Below, one piece after another: positions 5,121 through 6,138 of a stretch of DNA of 6,138 bases. Positions within the stretch are counted from its first letter, which is position 1; each line of letters opens with the position of its first letter. This DNA is from Patulibacter sp. (GTDB taxonomy: Bacteria > Actinomycetota > Thermoleophilia > Solirubrobacterales > Solirubrobacteraceae): the NCBI GenBank assembly GCA_023268575.1, contig JALRCL010000094.1, positions 1 to 6,138 of the forward strand, given 5' to 3'. The notes under the pieces are model-generated. The model saw only the letters and a list, made by a program, of their open reading frames with translations, did no database searches and had not been told where the DNA came from. The position numbers and the translations under genes are program-made.

Positions 5121-6138
5121 TCAGTCCCCTCGTCGCTTGAGGGTCGCACGCAGACGACCGATCCGCGTCGGCGGCGGGGAGGGCGCGGCGGGAGGCTGAG
5201 CAGCCTCCCACTCCGCCCGCTCGTAGGCGTCGAGCCACGAGATGGCGGCCTCCGCCGCGGCGGCGAGGTCCTCGCCCCGCCGGAGTCGATCGGCCCGATC
5301 CCGCGCGGAGGCCCTCGCCGCCTCGGTGCGCGCCGCGACGGCAGGGCCTCCCGCCAGCACCGCCTCCAGCGCGCTCGCGGCGGCGCCGAGGTCGGGCTCC
5401 GCCCATCGCTCGCCCGCGGGGTACGGGCCGCACTCGGTCGGCACGGTGCCGGGCGCCCACGCGATCGGCCAGCCGGTGCGCGCGTCGAGCAGGTCGGTGC
5501 TCCCCCCGTAGTCCGTCGCGATCACCGGGACGCCGCGCAGCATCGCCTCCGCGACGGTGAGCCCGAGCCCCTCGGCGCGGTGCGGGGAGAGGAAGGCCGC
5601 GGCGCCCGCGACGAGCGCCGCCTGCTCCCCCTCGGGCAGGACGCGGTCCAGGAGCACCACCTGAGGGCCCGCGGCCTCGGCGGCGAGCCGCACGCGCTCG
5701 GCGTCGATCGGGTGCCGTCGCCCGCCGACGCTCTTGAGGACGAGCCGCACCCGCTCGCCGAAGCCGGCCCGCAGGAACGCGTCGATGGCGCCGATCGGGT
5801 TCTTGCGCTCGATCTGCGACGCGTAGTCGAACACGACCAGCACGTAGGGGCGGTCGTCCCCGGCGACCTCGCCGGGCAGCGCCCCCGCCGCCGGCAGGCT
5901 CGAGAGGCCCAGCGGCGTCTCGCGCACCCTCAGCGCCGTCGAGCGCCGGAAGGCCTCGGCGACGAACGAGCTGCCCGCCCACACCTCGTGCACCAGCGCG
6001 ATCGCCGGTTCCCAGGTCGCCGGCACCTGCTCCAGCTCCCACCACCAGAGGCCGATGCTCATCCCGTCCTCGCGCACCCGTCGACGCAGCCGATGGCGCA
6101 CGACGGGCAGGAGATCGGCGTTGACGCAGGTGATGCTG
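5121..6138 (-). CDS. GT4-type glycosyltransferase (5' end outside window)
   Basis: Retaining GT-B glycosyltransferase of the Glycos_transf_1 (GT4) class, predicted to transfer a sugar from a nucleotide-sugar donor to a glycan or lipid-linked acceptor at the inner side of the membrane. 338 residues are visible, and the frame is open to the edge with SITCVNADLLPVV as the first residues. That, with GLWWWELEQVP about 25-30 residues on, resembles the late N-terminal domain of such enzymes, so the true start lies further upstream; the internal GTG at 6101 is not taken as the start. FDYASQIERKNP (103-114) is the usual hinge-proximal motif. The C-terminal donor-binding E-x7-E is E189/E197 in EGLGLTVAE, followed by GVPVIATDYGG. 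The protein ends with a Pro-rich linker and a basic tail (RIGRLRATLKRRGD). Two bases separate its TGA from the next ATG. Donor and acceptor cannot be assigned. Confidence 0.9.
   Translation of the reverse strand, partial: SITCVNADLLPVVRHRLRRRVREDGMSIGLWWWELEQVPATWEPAIALVHEVWAGSSFVAEAFRRSTALRVRETPLGLSSLPAAGALPGEVAGDDRPYVLVVFDYASQIERKNPIGAIDAFLRAGFGERVRLVLKSVGGRRHPIDAERVRLAAEAAGPQVVLLDRVLPEGEQAALVAGAAAFLSPHRAEGLGLTVAEAMLRGVPVIATDYGGSTDLLDARTGWPIAWAPGTVPTECGPYPAGERWAEPDLGAAASALEAVLAGGPAVAARTEAARASARDRADRLRRGEDLAAAAEAAISWLDAYERAEWEAAQPPAAPSPPPTRIGRLRATLKRRGD
5126..5131 (-). promoter_or_regulatory. Ribosome binding site for the first FkbM gene
   Basis: GAGGGG lies 7 nt upstream of ATG 5118 and inside the last codons of the glycosyltransferase gene. 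This fixes the start of the methyltransferase and indicates tight translational coupling to the gene before it. Confidence 0.7.

Noticed and set aside
5119..6045. Upstream extension of the first FkbM gene, which would make a 697-residue protein
   Set aside because: The added part is the out-of-frame shadow of the glycosyltransferase. ATG 5118 has a proper Shine-Dalgarno and the conserved methyltransferase sequence begins after it.
1..6138. CRISPR array, insertion sequence, rRNA or defence system
   Set aside because: No regularly spaced direct repeats, no transposase-like or nuclease motifs and no RNA gene structures were seen on either strand. The window is explained by four glycan-related genes.

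Overview
The window is a high-GC stretch (about 75% G+C by eye outside the first ~150 bases). Codon third positions are almost all G or C, GTG starts are common, and the proteins are rich in Ala, Arg, Gly and Asp/Glu. This points to a high-GC actinobacterium. The style of the glycan proteins, which carry charged coiled-coil and basic C-terminal tails, would fit Thermoleophilia (Solirubrobacter, Conexibacter, Patulibacter type), but that placement is inference from memory.

All four genes lie on the minus strand and read right to left as one apparent operon for building or decorating a surface glycan. (1) 6138-5121 is a GT4-type glycosyltransferase whose 5' end lies outside the window. (2) 5118-3952 is an FkbM-family SAM-dependent methyltransferase, starting 2 nt after the glycosyltransferase stop behind a good Shine-Dalgarno. 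(3) 3919 (or 3928/3955)-2825 is a second, divergent FkbM-family methyltransferase. (4) 2776 to beyond base 1 is a large polytopic membrane protein resembling GT-C (polyprenyl-phosphate-sugar dependent) glycosyltransferases; its 3' end is not in the window. The first three would act in the cytosol on nucleotide-sugar or lipid-linked glycan substrates. The fourth would act at the membrane, probably transferring sugar on the outer face. There is no gene-free stretch longer than 50 bases.

The membrane gene is easily missed. It uses a GTG start and has no stop in the window, while very long arginine- and proline-rich antisense and out-of-frame reading frames (one of about 1590 codons on the plus strand) cover the same DNA. 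The true frame gives 925 codons of well-formed transmembrane protein.

The most notable observations are as follows. The membrane protein is an internal tandem duplication of a GT-C-like module, and the second copy has lost the HPPGY motif. An abrupt fall in G+C to about 53% at base ~150 coincides with the point where the second copy stops resembling the first. The two neighbouring FkbM methyltransferases share a 14-residue-period coiled-coil tail that is also similar at the DNA level. TAGAGT/TAGGGT boxes sit just before two of the GTG starts and may be internal promoters for near-leaderless transcripts.
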